From positions 620,001 through 684,000 of the forward strand of contig JBBELK010000376.1 in the NCBI GenBank assembly GCA_037783545.1: a stretch of 64,000 nt of DNA, read 5' to 3'. This DNA is from Henricia sp. BOLD:AAB3569. Its lineage: Eukaryota; Echinodermata; Asteroidea; Spinulosida; Echinasteridae. The notes under the pieces were generated by a model. That model ran no database searches. It was not told where the DNA came from and saw only the letters and a program-made list of their open reading frames with translations. The translations under genes and the position numbers were made by a program. Shown here one piece after another: positions 50,341 to 61,219 of the stretch (positions are counted from its first letter, which is position 1; every line of letters begins with the position of its first letter).

Positions 50341-51944
50341 CTTGCACCGAGATAACCTACAAACGGCTCTTCTCAGAGCCAACAAAACATCAAAAAAAGA
50401 GAAATTTCTGGCATTTGCTAATAATACGTATTATTAGATTTTTTGTTTTACTTGAAAAAAAAAATAACCGACGAGTTCCGTCCGTACTATTTATCTCATT
50501 TGCCAATAATACATGTACGTCTTATTACATTCATCTTTACATTTATTTAACTTGGGAAAAAAAAACCAACGAGTTCCGTCCGTACTAGTGACTGTGCTCT
50601 TCAATAGAAGGGGGCCTTTTTCCGATTACCTTTCGTGCTGGCTCAGCTAAGTGGATGCTTCGAATCACTACAGACGGTGATGGTAACTGCATAAATAAGT
50701 TACCGGGGTTCGAATCCCGCAGCTTTTCTCCACTGGCGCAATCCAGCACTTTTAGGGCAAAAAAATCGGTGCAATTTCTCAAGCAAATGAAAACTTTTTT
50801 TGCCTCTCCAGTCCAGGGCAGCTGTAATTGTTAGCATTCTGGGATGACCCACAGCATGTAGGGATGAATAGATAAATGGGTACAGTGCTGGACTTGGACC
50901 ACAAGACGCGATACTAATCCCGGCACTGCGTGCGTACATTGTCACTTCAATGCGTACCAGCCGGTAACGCAGCATCAACGCCTGAGAACGTCTGAAGTTA
51001 CCGCGGCTTCGTCTTTGTATTGCCTAAATGCCGCCCTCGTTCACGGACAAAGCAGACAGCCGGGAATAGGAATTGACGCACCGACAAAAGCAAGGCCAGC
51101 TTCGCACTTGTTACTAGTTCTAGTACCACTGCATTCATAGGAAACTTTCCCTCAAGGAACATTCGTGCTGGCTCAGCCGAGTGGATACTTCGCATCGCTA
51201 CAACTGGTTCTGTTGAACAGTTCAAGTGAGCAGGGTTCGAATCCCGCAGCTGTCGTCCACTAGCGCAGTCCAGAATTTTTTTGAATCTTTATTTCCATGA
51301 CACGTACACGGTCAGAAGACCGCAAGGTTTGCAAATTTCCAATGAAAATTTACAACAAACGAAATTAAATTCTTCAAAACGTCAAAAGATACACCACTTG
51401 CACAGTGCGCCCTCTATACTCTTTAAGCACAGCCCAGAGGTCGACATGTTCGAAAATTATCCCTCCACTGCGGTGGCCAAATAGAGCACTTTCCTGCCCT
51501 CATTTCGGCCACATTTCAAGGTGTTGCAAGCCCACCAACCAGGTTGTGTGTCAGCATGCAGCCGTTTCTTTACCTCCTATTAGATTTGGGGTTCCTAAAG
51601 CGATTTATCGGGAATTTATTAAACCCGGAGGTCGGAGGTACCCGGAGGTAGATTTTTGTTTTTTTGCCCGAGGTTGATCTAAAATTTATGTTAGTGCTAG
51701 AAGAGATCTGCAAACAAGGGAAACGATACTGTTAATTACAAAGTTGCACGATTTTACACATTAACATTTGATGGCAACATAATGACATCAATTATGGCAT
51801 GGTAAATATTCATTCATAGATTCACACCTTTTTGTCGGCGCCTTGCGTGTACTTTTGCTCTATTGCGTCGCGGTCAGTGAACCATGGTTTGCCGCCAACG
51901 CTGCACCACTGTCTGAAGTTTACCGCCGTTTTTGCATTCTCTAA

Positions 51945-53739
51945 TGCTAGGAGTCCACTGGGCCAGCGCCAGTTGGTGCCAGTTCGCGCCAAAGATTATG
52001 TGATTGGCGCGTAGTGGCTCGCTGTGGCGCCGAATTAATGTCCGCTCGGCATGTGTCTCCAAGTGGAATAAACTGGGTGCCATATGGCGTGCGCCAAATG
52101 CCACCCGGCTTGCTCCAAAATGTTGCGCCAGTTTGCGCCAGTTCGCGCCATTACACGGCCATTTGATTCCAAAATTCACCCTGTTGGCGCCATTCGCGCC
52201 AATAGACGGCTACTTTGCGCCACTTGGTGATTAGTTTGTGCCAAAGGTCGCCAAATTGGTTTAAACTTGCCGCCGCTTGGCGCTACTTGCCGACTATATA
52301 AATACCGGCCATCGGCTACCTGGTTCAGACCCTCCTCAGCTGCTGTATGAACAACATCTCTACTAAATATTTACAATTTTGATATGTCTGAGGCTTTTGA
52401 TAATGTTGGAGTGATGATGCTGCTCCATCAGAAGATGATGAGAGATGCTGAGGTGGCCACTGCCTATCAACTTATGCTGACCAATCCTGAAGAAGAAGAG
52501 CCTCCTAAGAAGAAAAGGAAGCACAACTGGTGGTTTAGACCCATGCTCCACCCACAGTTGAGGGCCGAACGTGGACAGTACCACACTTTGATGGAAGAGC
52601 TGAGGGAGAATGACAAGAGGAAGTTTAAGAACTACACCAGGGTGTCCCCAGAGATGTTTGATGACCTGTTGGTCAGGCTTACACCCCACTTGCAGAAGAA
52701 GGACACCCACTTCAGGAAGGCCATTCCCCCTGGTCTCAAGTTGTCCGTCTTCCTGCGCCATCTCGCCACTGGGGCCACCTATGCCGAGCTGTCTTATACA
52801 ACTTCCGAGTGGGCAAGGAAACCATCCAGAAGTTTGTCCCTGATGTAGCCAGAGCAATAGTGGATGAGTATGCTGCAGAAGTCATCTCCCTCCCCACAAC
52901 CAATGAAGGCTGGCTTGAGGTTGCAGGTGATTTTGAAGCCAGATGGAATCTTCCTCACTGTCTGGGAGCCTATGATGGAAAGCACATCCGTCTCCAGAAG
53001 CCCAACAAATCAGGCAGCCTTTACTTCAACTACAAGCAGTTCTTCTCGGTTGTCCTGATGGCTCTGGTAGATTCAAAGTACCAGTTCCTGTGGATCGATG
53101 TTGGTGGGGTTGGCCATCAGTCTGATGCCCAGATCTACAACAACAGTGAACTGAAGGAGTGCATTGAAGCTGGCACTTTAGGCATCCCAGATCCAGCTCC
53201 TCTTCCCCATGATGATGAAGAGCACCCTATGCCGTACTTCTTCGTGGGAGACGATGCCTTCGCCATGAGGACGTACATGATGAAGCCCTATGGCCGTCGT
53301 AACATGGACCAACAGCAGAAGATCTTCAACTACAGGCTGTCCAGGGCAAGGCGTGTGGTTGAAAATGCCTTTGGTATTCTGGCTCTGCGGTTCCAGTGCT
53401 TCCTTGGCTCAACTTGGCGCGCGCCATTACATTCCAGTGGATTTCAATAGGCGGATTGTTTGCGCCAAAGGGCGATATGTTCGCGCCATTTGGTGCCACT
53501 TGGCGGACACTTGGCGCTGATTGCTCGATGCAAGTGGCGCGACGAAAATTTCAAACATTTCGAAATTTTCTTGCCGCCACATTCAAATTTGGTGCCGTTA
53601 CGGGCCACCACGAGCCAGTTGGGAGGAAGTTTGAGCCACTACACGCCACTAGGCACCTTATTGGCGACACTAGGCGCCACAGCAAATTGCATTGGCGCAA
53701 ACTGGCACCAACTGGCGCTGGCCCAGTGGACTCCTAGCA
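51945..53739 (+). mobile_element. PIF/Harbinger-type DNA transposon
   Basis: 1795-bp element flanked by the 3-bp target duplication TAA (51942-51944 and 53740-53742), the signature of PIF/Harbinger elements. The TIRs begin TGCTAGGAGTCCACTGGGCC and match for about 45 bp with one mismatch. Both subterminal regions (about 51985-52300 and 53410-53730) are packed with GCGCCA/TGGCGC motifs in both orientations. It inserted about 100 bp upstream of the copy 23 nanos ATG, at a site that reads GTCTAAATG in other units. The transposase is frameshifted and truncated, and no second (Myb-like) Harbinger ORF is present, so the element is non-autonomous now. Confidence 0.93.
52384..53450 (+). pseudogene. 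Harbinger (HARBI1-like) transposase, frameshifted and truncated
   Basis: Two overlapping reading frames form one transposase. The first (52384-52848) gives the N-terminal part, with a basic KKKRK stretch and a WWFRPML motif typical of HARBI1 relatives. The frame changes near 52800 and the second frame (from about 52809 to 53450) carries the DDE nuclease: Asp in GAYDGKH (codon 52974-52976), Asp in VGDDAF (codon 53250-53252) and Glu in RVVENAFG (codon 53361-53363). The usual C-terminal region after the Glu helix is missing: the protein runs into the GCGCCA-rich subterminal sequence. Inactivating changes are one frameshift and a C-terminal deletion. Confidence 0.9.
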
Positions 53740-53840
53740 TAAGTGCCGCTCAAGTCACGGTCTAAGCGGTTAAAAGCAGCAGCGCTTGCTCCGTTTGCAT
53801 CATTTTCAGTCTGCCAAGGATTCTGTGGATACCTCGTGAT

Positions 53841-54420
53841 ATGTATTCCTGCAGCTCTCTTTTCCTCCAAGAGGTCACTGAGATGGTCACCGAGCCAAAA
53901 CAGTTTGACCGTTTTCGTGATTATTTCGGCCTTGCCAGTCTCATCACCAAGACACGTTCTCCTTATGCCAAGACTAACTCGGTCTCGCAACCATCCAAAG
54001 ATCACGACTTTCAGCACCAGGTTCAAGACAAGAAACCGAGCCAACAGGCCAGCAGCAGCGACAGCTGACCCGTTACCGGGTTCCGTCCCTTTACCATCCA
54101 TGAGCTGGAACGAGAGGTCCAACCGCCTCGACGGGAAAATCGCTGGGCGGTCAAACCCACCTGGTGCGTCTTCTGTAAGAACAACGGAGAGAGCGAAGCA
54201 GTGTTCACCTCTCACGTACTCAAGAACGGCCAAGACAAGACAGTCTGTCCAAGACTTCGGGCATACATCTGTCCGTTGTGTGGAGCTAGCGGAGATGACG
54301 CCCACACCGTCAAGTATATACTGTCCGACCAACCTGGGCAGTCTTCAGCCAGAATCGTCCAAAACAGCCACTAACCTTGGGATGTTCATCAGTGACAGGA
54401 TGCTTCCCTCGATGGGATTC
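53841..54420 (+). pseudogene. nanos: nanos copy 23, broken
   Basis: Nanos frame with an in-frame TGA at codon 76 (54066-54068), leaving a 75-aa product with only the NOT1 motif. A 4-bp TATA insertion near 54316 further shifts the frame just before C160 of zinc finger 2. The 3' end is rearranged after 54413. Its promoter region is separated from it by the Harbinger element. Homology to the unit 3' flank ends near 54550, where BEL/Pao sequence begins. Like copy 24, it has no module A. Confidence 0.88.
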
Positions 54421-54654
54421 ATGTACTCAAGAACGGCCAATCTTAATTTTTGTAACTTAAAAAACAAACGACGAGTTCCGTCCGTACTATTTCTGTCATT
54501 TGCCAATAATACGTCTTATTACATTTATCTGTACATTTTCAATGTGCAAATTGCCGCAAGATGGTGAAGATGTGGGAAATCGGTCAGTGAATTAAATGAT
54601 TAGACACCTGCAAAGACCGAAATTGGAAATGGAGTAATTCAGTGGTGAGGCAAC

Positions 54655-55343
54655 ATGAGAATGTTTAATGCCAGGGTGGCGAAGTTGTGTGACACCGACG
54701 ATGAGCGTCTGTATTATTTGGAGCAGTTGACAACAGGAGAGGCGCATAAAATAGTGACGGGATATGGCTACCTCGACGGTGCTGTGGGATATGAGGCAGC
54801 TGTCAATGAACTTACAGAGCGCTATGGAAACCCTGAGGTGATAGCAAATGCATTCATCAAGAAAGCTGCTTTGTGGCCCCCTATAAAGGCAGATAACCCC
54901 AAAACTCTTGATACTTATGCAATCTTCCTCAGTGAATGTGAGAGTGCCGTCAGATGCGTCAGATGGTCATGAAGCTCCCATACACCTGTCACGACAGATG
55001 AAGATCTTGTGTGCAACAGTGCAAGAAAAGGGGAGAATTGGTGCGATTCCATCACCTAGTGGAGTTTGTCAAGTTTGAGTCCAGAAAGGTTAATGATCCA
55101 GTTTATGGCAGAGATGCTTTTTTCACTTCGCCTGTAAGTTTTCAGAAGAAAGCTGCTAATTGTGTGACGAGGTCAAAGATAGCTGTGGCAACAATAGAAA
55201 CGGAGGAGATCAAGACATTTAAGGAGGATAGCACAGGGGTATGTTGGTTTTGCGATGGTTCACATTTGTTGAAAGGCTGCTCTACGCTAAAAGAGAAACC
55301 GTTGAGCGACCGAATAAAGTTCTTAAGGAAGAAGCGACTTTGA
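54655..55343 (+). pseudogene. BEL/Pao gag region
   Basis: The frame at 54655-54972 resembles the Pao gag domain (a YYLEQLTTGEAHKIVTGY-type stretch followed by a YGNP motif). A stop and frameshift follow. The frame at 55011-55343 ends with a zinc-knuckle-like C-x2-C-x3-H-x4-C (CWFCDGSHLLKGC). A second CDVCKGRHPTLLH motif, also typical of Pao gag, lies in the next frame near 55366-55404. Confidence 0.8.
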
Positions 55344-56110
55344 AGAGGACATGTAACATCAAATCTGTATGTGATGTTTGCAAAGGTCGGCATCCAACTC
55401 TTCTGCATGTGAACCGCAGTGATATGACCCCAGCATTCTCAAGGTTTGATGGAGATCAGAAACAGCCAAGTGTTAAACCCACGAATGAAAACGTTGAGTA
55501 TACCAATGTAGCCTGTGACAACGATAGCGAGGGAGAGTGTACGATGACAATGATCCCCGTTCGTGTGAGACTCACTAATGAACTGAATGATGTCGTCACT
55601 TATGCGTTTCTGGATCCAGGAAGTAGTGTGTCGTTCTGCAGTGAAGCCTTGATGAAGAAGTTATGTGGCGTAGGCAGACGAATGCGCATTAAGTGGGACA
55701 CAATGGGTGTGCCCCATAGTATGGATACCTACCTGATTAGAGGCCTAGAGGTACAGAGTTTGGACGGTACGGATACAGTTAACATTGCAAGAGCCTATAC
55801 CAAGCATAACCTTCCTGTGAAGAAACACCATATACCAAAGCACGATGATGTGTCTCACTGGGACCACCTGAAGGATCTTCATCTTCCTCAAGTTGATGCA
55901 GACATTGATCTGTTGATTGGCAACAATGTTCCCTTAGAAGTTAGAACAGAACCACGTGGTAGCCCTCATGCGACAAAGACGGCTCTTGGATTGGTTCCAT
56001 GGAATTTCGTAAGGTCGTCTCCAAAATGTCAACAGTTTTCTGTAAACTTCGTGGATGTTGTTGCTATGAGGAAGCCAAGAGACTTAACATGTTGGTCAGA
56101 GAGAGTTTGA
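55344..56110 (+). pseudogene. BEL/Pao protease region
   Basis: The open frame at 55241-56110 contains a retropepsin-like motif (FLDPGSSVSFC, about 55608-55640) followed by the conserved DLLIGNNVP stretch (about 55908-55934) found between protease and RT in Pao elements. The C-terminal end runs out of frame into the RT segment. Confidence 0.8.
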
Positions 56111-57112
56111 ACTACGACTTTCCGGAGCGTACAGTAGATGACAAACGGGAGCTGTCTCACGAGGACAGATTGTTTATGAGAAAGGTCAGCAATTCCTGTA
56201 AGTTAGTAGATGATCATTACCAGATCGGCCTGCCCTTCAGAAACGAGGTTGAGTTGCCCGACAACTCTGTTATGGCATTGAACCGTCTTCAAAATCTTGA
56301 AAGGAAACTTAAGAATAACGAGAAGTTCAACCATGACTATAATCTCTTCATGTCAAACGTCCTTGACAAAGGATATGCTGAGGTAGTACCAGAATCGCAG
56401 GTGAATAGGAGAGATGGGCGAATCTGGTACATACCTCATCATGGCGTTTACAATGTGAGAAAACCGGAAAAGGTCCGAGTTGTTTTCGACTGTACTGTCA
56501 GTTATAATGGGATTGCCCTGAATGATCTACTTCTCCCTGGACCGAACCTGACGAATAACCTGATCGGCGTCCTAATGAGATTCAGACAAGAGAGCATTGC
56601 TATAATGGGCGACATTTAATCGATGTTTTATCAAGTTTTGGTTCCTGAGCGAGAGAGAGACTACCTGCGGTTCTACTGGTGGCCAAATGGAGATCCGTGT
56701 ACAAAGCCAACAATCTGTTAAGTCCACAGATGATGCGATTGATCTAATCACAAAGTTACAAGCACTCTGCAAGAACGGCCGGTTCAATTTAACCAAGTGG
56801 ATCAGCAATGACCAAGGTGTAATGCAAGCTGTGCCTGTTGCTGATACCGCCAAGAGCTTCAGGTTAGACATGAGCGATCCTTCTTTGATGCCACATGAAA
56901 GGGCCCTGGGTGTTAGCTGGGATGTCAAACCTGATACACTGGGCTTTATGATCTCGACGATAATAAAGGAACCAACCAGGAGGAACATCTTGTCAATCGT
57001 AAGCTCGGTGTACGATCCTTTAGGATTTGCCTGCCCTGTTATTTTGCCAGTCAAATGCCTCCTGCAGAAGTTATGTAAAGAAAATGCCGACTGGGATGCA
57101 AGGGTCAAATGA
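55999..57112 (+). pseudogene. BEL/Pao reverse transcriptase, catalytic core deleted
   Basis: The frame 55999-56619 contains the RT palm entry (KVRVVFDC and LNDLLLPGPNL motifs) and stops at TAA 56617-56619, just after the motif A aspartate. After a few codons on the other side of the stop (to about 56700) the sequence jumps to the region normally downstream of the YxDD box (frame 56687-57112). The YxDD active site is therefore deleted. Confidence 0.82.
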
Positions 57113-57157
57113 GATGATTTACAAGCTTGGAATGAGTGGCTGGCAGACCGTCAGAAG

Positions 57158-57623
57158 TTGGGAAGCCTGGTTGTTCCTAGATGCTATAAATCACTGAATT
57201 TTGATGTTGTCCAGCGGCAATTTCATAACTTTTGTGATGCGAGTGATAGTGGCTATGGAGTCGTGTCATACTTGCGCCAAGTGAATGATCAAGGAGACAT
57301 TCACTGTTCTTTCCAGAGTCGCTCCCTTGAAGAAAGTGACTGTGCCACGGATGGAATTGACAGCAACAACTATGGCGGTTCGCATAAACAAGATTTTGGA
57401 AGACGAACTCGATGACCACATACATGCTGTCTATTTCTGGACAGATAGTACAGCAGTTCTCAAGTATATCGCTAATGATTCGGCCCGCTACCACACATCC
57501 GTTGCCAACAGAGTGCAGGTGATCCGCGGGAGGCTACTGATGTTAATCAGTGGAGGTTTGTTGACACAAAGCTCAATCCAGCAGATTATGCTTCAAGAGG
57601 GTTGCAAGTTAACAAGTTTTTGA
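57158..57623 (+). pseudogene. BEL/Pao RNase H region
   Basis: The RNase H catalytic residues can be seen in FCDASDSGYG (about 57233-57262, frame 57158), PRMELTA (about 57339-57359, frame 57285) and FWTDSTAVLKYI (about 57435-57470). A frameshift lies between the first and second, and another after about 57530. Confidence 0.8.
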
Positions 57624-58079
57624 ACAAGCCACGATGGCTAAAAGGGTCCTGCTTTCCTGTGGAACACAGAAGATAAATGGCCAAGTATCAAAGTAATGCT
57701 TCCTGTTGATGCTGGTGATGCAGAGGTTAAAGCAGTTGGAAATGCGGCTTTAGTGGATAAAACACCCTCCGCAATAGATGAGTTGTTGACGAAATACTCG
57801 AGCTGGACCCGACTAAGAAGAATTGTAGCTTGGATATTGTTGTTCAAACGTCAGTTCTTCGTGTTGAAGACCGGAAGGGACGAGGTTAAAGCTCAAGGTA
57901 AATATAGTCAACTAACCTACCTGACCCCTGACATGCTGGATGCTGCTGAAGTGGCATTGGTTAAGTACGTCCAGCACAGAGCCTTCCCGGATGAGCTGAA
58001 ACGTTTAGCAGAGGGTCGAAGTATTACCAAGTAAAGTGCCGTCTGTAAGCTGAGACCAGTACTGGTAAATGGAATTATG

Positions 58080-58692
58080 AGAGTGGGAGGACAAATTGAT
58101 AGAGCATCTGCCCTTCAGTTCGATGCAAGGCATCCGATTATTTTGCTCAAGGATTCCCCAGTTTCTACATTGCTATTGGACGAGGCACATAGACGTGTTG
58201 GTCATCAAGGGAGAAAATGCTATGCTGGCACATGTGAGACAGAAATACTGGATAATTGGAGCAAATGCTGCTTCAAAGAGAATTGCTCTTCGATGTGTGA
58301 TCTGTCGAAAATATCAGAAAAGACCAAGTGAGCAGATGATGGCAAACCTGCCTGATGAGCGTCTTGAAGCCAATCGGCCTCCTTTTACGAATGTAGGTAT
58401 GGACTACTTTGGACCACTGATGGTGAAACGTGGCAGGGCTGCAGTGAAATGCTATGGGGTGATATTTACATGTCTTTCATATCGTGCTGTTCACCTAGAA
58501 GTAGCCTACTCCTTGGATACTGACTCGGCAATCAATGCGATCTGGAGATTTACAGCCCGACGGGGAATGATAAAGCATATCAGGTCAGATAATGGCACAA
58601 ATATTGTTGGGGCAGAGAAGGAGTTACGCCAGGAATTAGCTAAGCTGAACCAGTCGAGAGTAGGGAATTGGCATTTGTTGCCGGAAAGATAA
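58080..58692 (+). pseudogene. BEL/Pao integrase, 3'-truncated
   Basis: The H2C2 zinc-binding region is split between two frames (HRRVGHQG near 58190 and CVICRKYQ near 58298-58321). The catalytic core has Asp in VGMDYFGPL (about 58396-58422), Asp in IRSDNGTNIVGAEKEL (about 58579-58626) and the Glu in the same stretch. The frame ends at 58692 before the usual C-terminal domain. Unassigned coding remains at 57696-58034 probably connect RNase H and integrase. Confidence 0.85.
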
Positions 58693-58722
58693 GTTCTTCT
58701 ATGCCAGTAGTTGTCAGAATTA

Positions 58723-59099
58723 AAAGACTCCGCGAGGATACCCAGTCCTCAAAATCTCCTTCGAAAAATTAGAAATGAACTATTGCTTGAAAAGAGAAAC
58801 GGCCAAAAAAGCGGCCGATGGCCAACAAGGTACAACGAGAGTACTTATTGCCTTACAGGCATGTATTTGAAATAAGGCTCGGGGAATTAAGTATAAAGGT
58901 GGCACGAGCCAATTATTTTCTCCCCCCCCCCCCCCCCCCCCCCCAGTGGGGAGCCAATGTATCTACATGTGCTGTTCCAGGGCACCAGTATTTTGAATTC
59001 ATTGAAAACAGGGGTTTTCTTGTTAAGATTGTCGGCAAATCTATCGATGGTGTGAGGTCCAAGATTGAACCAATAAACTGAAAAAAACACCCTAATCAT
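58723..59099 (-). pseudogene. DIRS-like RNase H downstream domain with expanded G run
   Basis: The minus-strand frame contains GPHTIDRFADNLNKK (about 59064-59020), a signature of the region after RNase H in DIRS-type elements, and further on a WLVPPLYLIPRALF-type and LVVPCWPSA stretch. Between them a run of 23 C on the + strand (58922-58944) encodes polyglycine; family members have only a few glycines there, so the run looks expanded. Confidence 0.7.
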
Positions 59100-59382
59100 C
59101 GAGATCGATTAACCTGCTCAAATCGTCCGCAATCTGGTTCTCTTTTCTGGGGATCCACTGAAGATCCAATCAATCATGCTATCATGGCATAACTTGAAAA
59201 TATCAAGGCTTATCGAATGTAACTTGGGTATCATATAACCCGCCTGGATGATTGATACCACGGACAGATTATCCGTAAAGAGCTTATACTGACCTCTTTG
59301 TTGAAATGCGTGAAGAGCAGTTATGATGCCTTCCAGCTCCCGCCAGGTGGAACTTTCTCGGGACTCGGTCTCAGACTAGGAT

Positions 59383-60416
59383 CTATAATAATAAAATCCG
59401 AGCCTTGTGTACAAAGGCCACGCAACCGGTATTACTGGCGTCACTGTAAACGAGAACCTGATAAACTGAATAAGGTAAAACAAGACATTTGTTAAAAGCA
59501 ACCAAATTATGTTTGCAAGAGAATAACTCATGTATGGCCAGGCTACCTGAGGAAATATTGAAATTACCGTCCCAACTTGAACTGCCGTTAATTTCATGAT
59601 GGGGGAATCTGGTCATAATTCTGACTACTGGGCCAACTACTGGCATAGAAGAACTTATCTTTTCTGTAACATATGCCAATTTTCTGGCAGAGGTCAAAGG
59701 AAAATTATTGATAATACCATCAATGGCATCATGTGTCATTGATACGTCTTTCCGCAATAGAAATCGACCCGTCTGTGCCGTTCCACGTTAACCCCAACCA
59801 TGCATTCAATACTCTATGTGGGAATCCACTTGGATTTACTCGACTCTAATTGGGAACTAATCCCGCATTGATCAAATCATGTTTGACAGTGGGAGAAGTC
59901 TTTTAGCCAAACCTTCATCAGGGGCTCTAGTACCACGTCGACGTCATCAAGATACAGACCGATGAAAATCCCTTGTTCCCTCCAGTGTTTGACCAACGGT
60001 CGAAGGCACTTGGTAAAGATGTATCGGGCTGTTGACAATCCAAAAGGAAGAACTGTAAAAACAAAGAATCCATCTATATCATTACAGGGCTAAGAAAAAA
60101 CCAAAACACGTTTGATGGGGCTCAAAAATGTCCAGGTGATGATATCCTGACTTAAGATCAATAAAACAAAAATCGCCTTTGCGAAATATTCTACAGCCAT
60201 TTTCCAGTCGTCGAATTTGGTGGATTATTTCCAATATGTGCATTGACGTGTCTGAGATATAGAATTAACCTGTTTTTGCTCGCAGAATTTAATCGAGACT
60301 GAAAGTGGGTTAACAACTGTGGGTTGTTGACTTACTTGCCGAACTAACCCTTTGAAAACAAATCTTCGATTGCTTCCGTAACAAAACGAACATTATCAAG
60401 GGCACATTTATTGTTA
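59383..60416 (-). pseudogene. DIRS-like reverse transcriptase and RNase H
   Basis: On the minus strand near 60060-59930 the frame reads FTVLPFGLSTARYIFTK and then YLDDVDV; the YLDD box is on the reverse complement of about 59941-59952. LPFGL plus YLDD is the RT palm of DIRS-like elements. HDLINAGLVPN follows near 59890. The open minus-strand frame 59383-59757 carries KISSSMPVVGPVVRI and a YSDASNTGC RNase H motif. Several stops and frameshifts make it non-functional. Confidence 0.8.
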
Positions 60417-60419
60417 CTA

Positions 60420-61217
60420 CAGGGTGTTTAAAAAAAGGAAACCGAGATTAATTTGTTAATTTCGTGGAGATGGCTAAATATTTTGGAAATTGGCAACCAC
60501 CATCTATTAGCTAATAATGTCCTCTGTCTTATGACACCACGAAATCCAATTTACAGTCACACATGACTGAGCACGGAGCAGTGTAATCGACCATGTCAGA
60601 ACTGGTCTTGCACCAAAAATATGTTTTCATAATGAACCATGTCTGCCCAGTGCAGGGCTTTTGTTGGGCCTCCAAATTATGCAATCCTCAGCCTGTTATT
60701 TCATTGCACACTCCTTAAAAGTTGGAAAGGTTGTTCATTTTCTCAGATGGTATTTTCGGATGTTTTTCCAAATTGTCGACTTGGTGGGAATGACACGGTC
60801 AGGAAAACGCTGACCAAAGGCATCTGCTACTTGCTGTAGGCTTCCAGTCCTCAACCACTCTGTTACCACAAACACACGCTGCTCAGTTGTAAGCTGCATT
60901 TTGCTGGTCTGAGAAAATGAACAACCTTTTCAACTTTTAAGGAGTGTGCAATGAAATAACAGGCTGAGGATTGCAAAAGCCCTGCACTGGGCAGACATGG
61001 TTAATTATGAAAACATCTTTTTGGTGCAAGACCAGTTCTGACATGGTTGATTACACTGCTCTGTGCTCAGTCATGTGTGACCGTAAATTGGATTTCGTGG
61101 TGTCATAAGAAAGAGGACATAATTAGCTAATAGATGGTGGTTGCCAATTTTCAAAATATTTAATCATCTCCACGAAATTAACAAATTAATATCGGTTTCC
61201 TTTTTTAAAACATCCTG
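60420..61217. mobile_element. 798-bp fold-back MITE with TA target duplication
   Basis: Two long inverted arms (about 60420-60747 and 60908-61217, roughly 310-330 bp each, with one ~20-bp indel) flank a ~160-bp centre. Ends are CAGGGTG and CATCCTG, bounded by TA on both sides (60418-60419 and 61218-61219), as in Tc1/mariner-like elements. It splits the DIRS-like RT: recognisable RT sequence continues on both sides. The centre encodes the start of a transposase. Confidence 0.88.
60735..60899 (-). pseudogene. Transposase N-terminal helix-turn-helix remnant (DUF4817-like)
   Basis: 54-codon minus-strand ORF starting at the ATG complement 60897-60899 and ending at TGA (60735-60737). It begins MQLTTEQRVFVVTEWLRTGS and contains FGQRFPDR and PTKSTIWK, the pattern of the N-terminal DNA-binding domain seen in Tc1/mariner-related transposases (DUF4817 type). 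The rest of the transposase is absent. Its last codons lie in the fold-back arm. It shows which autonomous family gave rise to this MITE. Confidence 0.75.
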
Positions 61218-61219
61218 TA

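Larger units (their letters stand above)
1..51944 (+). repeat. Tandem array of ~2.3-kb nanos-containing units
   Basis: Head-to-tail array of 22 complete nanos-bearing units plus part of a 23rd. The start of the same in-frame landmark recurs at 743, 3044, 5342, 7641, 9929, 12228, 14526, 16796, 19051, 21308, 23564, 25861, 28117, 30416, 33072, 35371, 37627, 39927, 42183, 44483, 47359 and about 49652. Spacing is 2288-2301 bp for normal units and 2255-2257 bp for units with a 43-bp deletion; two spacings are longer because of a 391-bp and a 573-bp insertion. Unit order is module B end, nanos 5' flank (~750 bp), nanos CDS, 3' flank with an internal duplication, module A, decayed half-unit, module B. 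The window opens inside module B of a preceding unit, so the array continues to the left. The right end is the Harbinger insertion at 51945; homology resumes at 53743. Units are very similar but carry private and shared variants, so they are not copies of one read. Confidence 0.97.
54570..58690 (+). mobile_element. Decayed BEL/Pao LTR-type retrotransposon
   Basis: Ordered remains of gag, protease, reverse transcriptase, RNase H and integrase on the + strand, broken by several stops and frameshifts. Domain order and motifs fit the BEL/Pao family. I find no LTRs in the window: the 5' side abuts nanos copy 23 remnants near 54560, and the 3' side stops just after the integrase core near 58690, where DIRS-like sequence begins. 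The copy is therefore incomplete at both ends. Confidence 0.88.

Noticed and set aside
1-51944. CRISPR array or simple satellite
   Set aside because: The repeat period is 2.3 kb with a protein gene and flanks. There are no short repeat/spacer alternations.
1-51944. Assembly duplication of a single locus
   Set aside because: Not fully excluded, but units differ by shared deletions, nonsense changes, insertions with target duplications and private substitutions in patterns typical of real tandem arrays.
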